From Sapria himalayana (Eukaryota; Streptophyta; Magnoliopsida; Malpighiales; Rafflesiaceae): a stretch of DNA of 64,000 nt. The stretch's first letter is position 1. Each line of letters opens with the position of its first letter. Below are positions 62,371-64,000 of this stretch, in pieces. The notes below the pieces were generated by a model, which saw only the letters and a program-made list of their open reading frames with translations, was not told where the DNA came from and did no database searches. The stretch lies in contig JAREIK010002618.1 of NCBI GenBank assembly GCA_029783825.1, forward strand, positions 255,489 through 319,488, given 5' to 3'. The position numbers and the translations under genes were made by a program.

Positions 62371-64000
62371 ATAGAAAGATAGATAGATAGATAAACATAT
62401 AGATAGATAGATAGTGAGACAATTAGATAGATAAATAGATAGATAGATAAAACATAAATAATCATATAAATAGGTGTATAGGTAGATAGATGCACAGATA
62501 GATATACAAATAGATGGACAAATTAATAAGGAGATAGTTAGATTGATAGATAGATACATATACAGATAGATAGTTTGACATACAAATAGCCTGATAAATA
62601 TATAGATAGATTAACAAAAAGATAGTTGTTAGACATATAAATAAATAGATAGATGGAAATATTGATAGATAGATAGATAAATAGATAGATCGACATATAG
62701 ATATATTGATAGATAGAAAATTTTATTTAAAAATGGATAGACAATTATATTGAAAAATAGATAAATAGATATATATAGATAGAAAGATAGACATATAGAT
62801 AGACTGATAGATATACATATATATAGAAAGAAAGGTAGGGCGATAGATAGATAGTTACACATGTAGATAGCATGATAGATAGAAAGATAAATATATAGAC
62901 TGATAGATATACATATAGATAGACAGATATACAGATAGATAAAGAGACAAAAAAATGTCAGATTGACAGACAGATATTTAGATAGACATACAGATTGATT
63001 GATTGATTGACAGACAAAAGAAATAAAGAAAGAAAGATAGATATATAAGAAAATAGTTTGATAGATAGATAGATTGATTGATAAATAGATAGATAGATGA
63101 ATATATAGATTGATAGATAGGTTGATAATAAATTGATAGATAGATTAATAGATATATAGAGAGTTAGATTGATAAAAAGATACATTAATAAATAGATAGA
63201 CAAAAGATATACAAATAAATAGACAAACAGTTACATAGATATTGACAGTAGACAGATAGATATATATATATACATATTGATAGATGGACTGATAGATATA
63301 CATATAGATAAATAGATATATAGATAGACATATAGATAAATAAATAGATAAAAAGATAGATTATAGATATATAGAAAAATTAAAAGATAAATAGATATAT
63401 TAAAATATATACAGATATATAGACATATAAATAGATAGATTAATATAAAGAGATACAAAAAAATAGAAATTTAGATAGATAGATAAATAGACATACAAAT
63501 AGATAGACAAAATGATAGATAGATAAATAGATAGATAGATAATAGATTGAGAGATAGATAGATAATAGATTGAGAGATAGATAGATAAATAGATAGACAT
63601 ATAGATAGATAGAAGACATATAGATATGTAGTTCGATAGATAGATAAATAGATAGATAGAAAAGAAGATAGATAGATAGGTAGATACATACATACATATA
63701 CAGATAGATAAAGAGATAGTAAGTTTGACTATTAGATTGACAGACAGATAGCCATATACATATATAAATAGATTGATAGAAAGATGGAAAAATATAGACA
63801 AATAGATATAGATTGATTGATATATAGTTAGATAGATAGATAAATAGATAAATAGATACATATACATATATATAGATAGATAGACATAAAAATAGATAGA
63901 AAGATAAATAGATATATAATTAGATAGAGAGATAGATAGACATATAGAATGATAGACAAATAGATAAACAGATAGTTAGATAGGAAAATAAATGACAGAT

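Larger units (their letters stand above)
54695..64000 (-). repeat. GATA/GACA-type tetranucleotide array 5 (TAGA on plus), runs off the window
   Basis: About 8.8 kb of degenerate TAGA repeats (excluding the 460-bp insertion) with GACA, GAAA and GATT variants. (AT)n islands occur near 55627-55654, 59127-59153, 59430-59474 and 61986-62003, an (AC)n patch near 55658-55672, and a GGCA-rich patch at 56738-56865. A ~330-bp block is duplicated (57760-58115 and 62026-62370). The array continues to the window end. Confidence 0.98.

Overview
This is a transposon- and satellite-dominated stretch of a flowering-plant nuclear genome. The evidence is plant-type CACTA (En/Spm) transposases with DUF4218/DUF4216 tails, a Ty3/gypsy element primed by initiator-Met tRNA, a DUF4283 LINE-type ORF1 relic, hAT-like GC-rich ends, and broken copies of two conserved plant genes (snRNP protein SmF and a BASIC PENTACYSTEINE factor). 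I see no intact host gene and cannot name the species.

Layout. 1-3588: minus-strand Ty3/gypsy relic (RT, protease, zinc knuckle, gag, primer binding site, probable LTR), cut by the window start. 3745-13004: first GATA-type tetranucleotide array (CTAT on plus). 13005-16866: 5' end of a CACTA element (fragment A) with an AT-rich ~500-bp tandem repeat. 16907-17996: GC-rich hAT-like end plus AT-rich DNA. 17997-18900: second array (TAGA on plus). 18901-23497: 3' end of another CACTA (fragment B) holding an intron-bearing SmF pseudogene, unassigned DNA and a DUF4283 relic. 23498-27486 and 27487-33960: third and fourth arrays, meeting head to head. 33975-54335: an outer CACTA (tnpD tail and tnpA on plus) split by an inner CACTA of 17.5 kb (35493-53020, genes on minus). 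54336-54694: the first part of a BPC gene. 54695-64000: fifth array (TAGA), interrupted by a 460-bp GC-rich hAT-like element.

The tetranucleotide arrays total about 29 kb, roughly 46% of the window. They mix GATA with GACA, GAAA and GATT variants, like the Bkm-type simple satellites of animals. They carry long segmental duplications and AT/GT islands. Their long 'YLSI' reading frames are an arithmetic effect of a 4-base period and are not genes.

The CACTA pieces are related. The inner element, fragment A and fragment B share ends, subterminal GTCGCTAA-type repeats and AT-rich internal repeats, and the outer element shares tnpD/tnpA and 3' sequence with the inner one. All coding copies are broken by stops, frameshifts or deletions. 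The most interesting points are the two captured host-gene fragments (SmF with its introns; BPC with its 5'UTR intron), the triplicated triplet-repeat units in the inner 3' region, and the way array borders fall on CACTA ends or on captured DNA.
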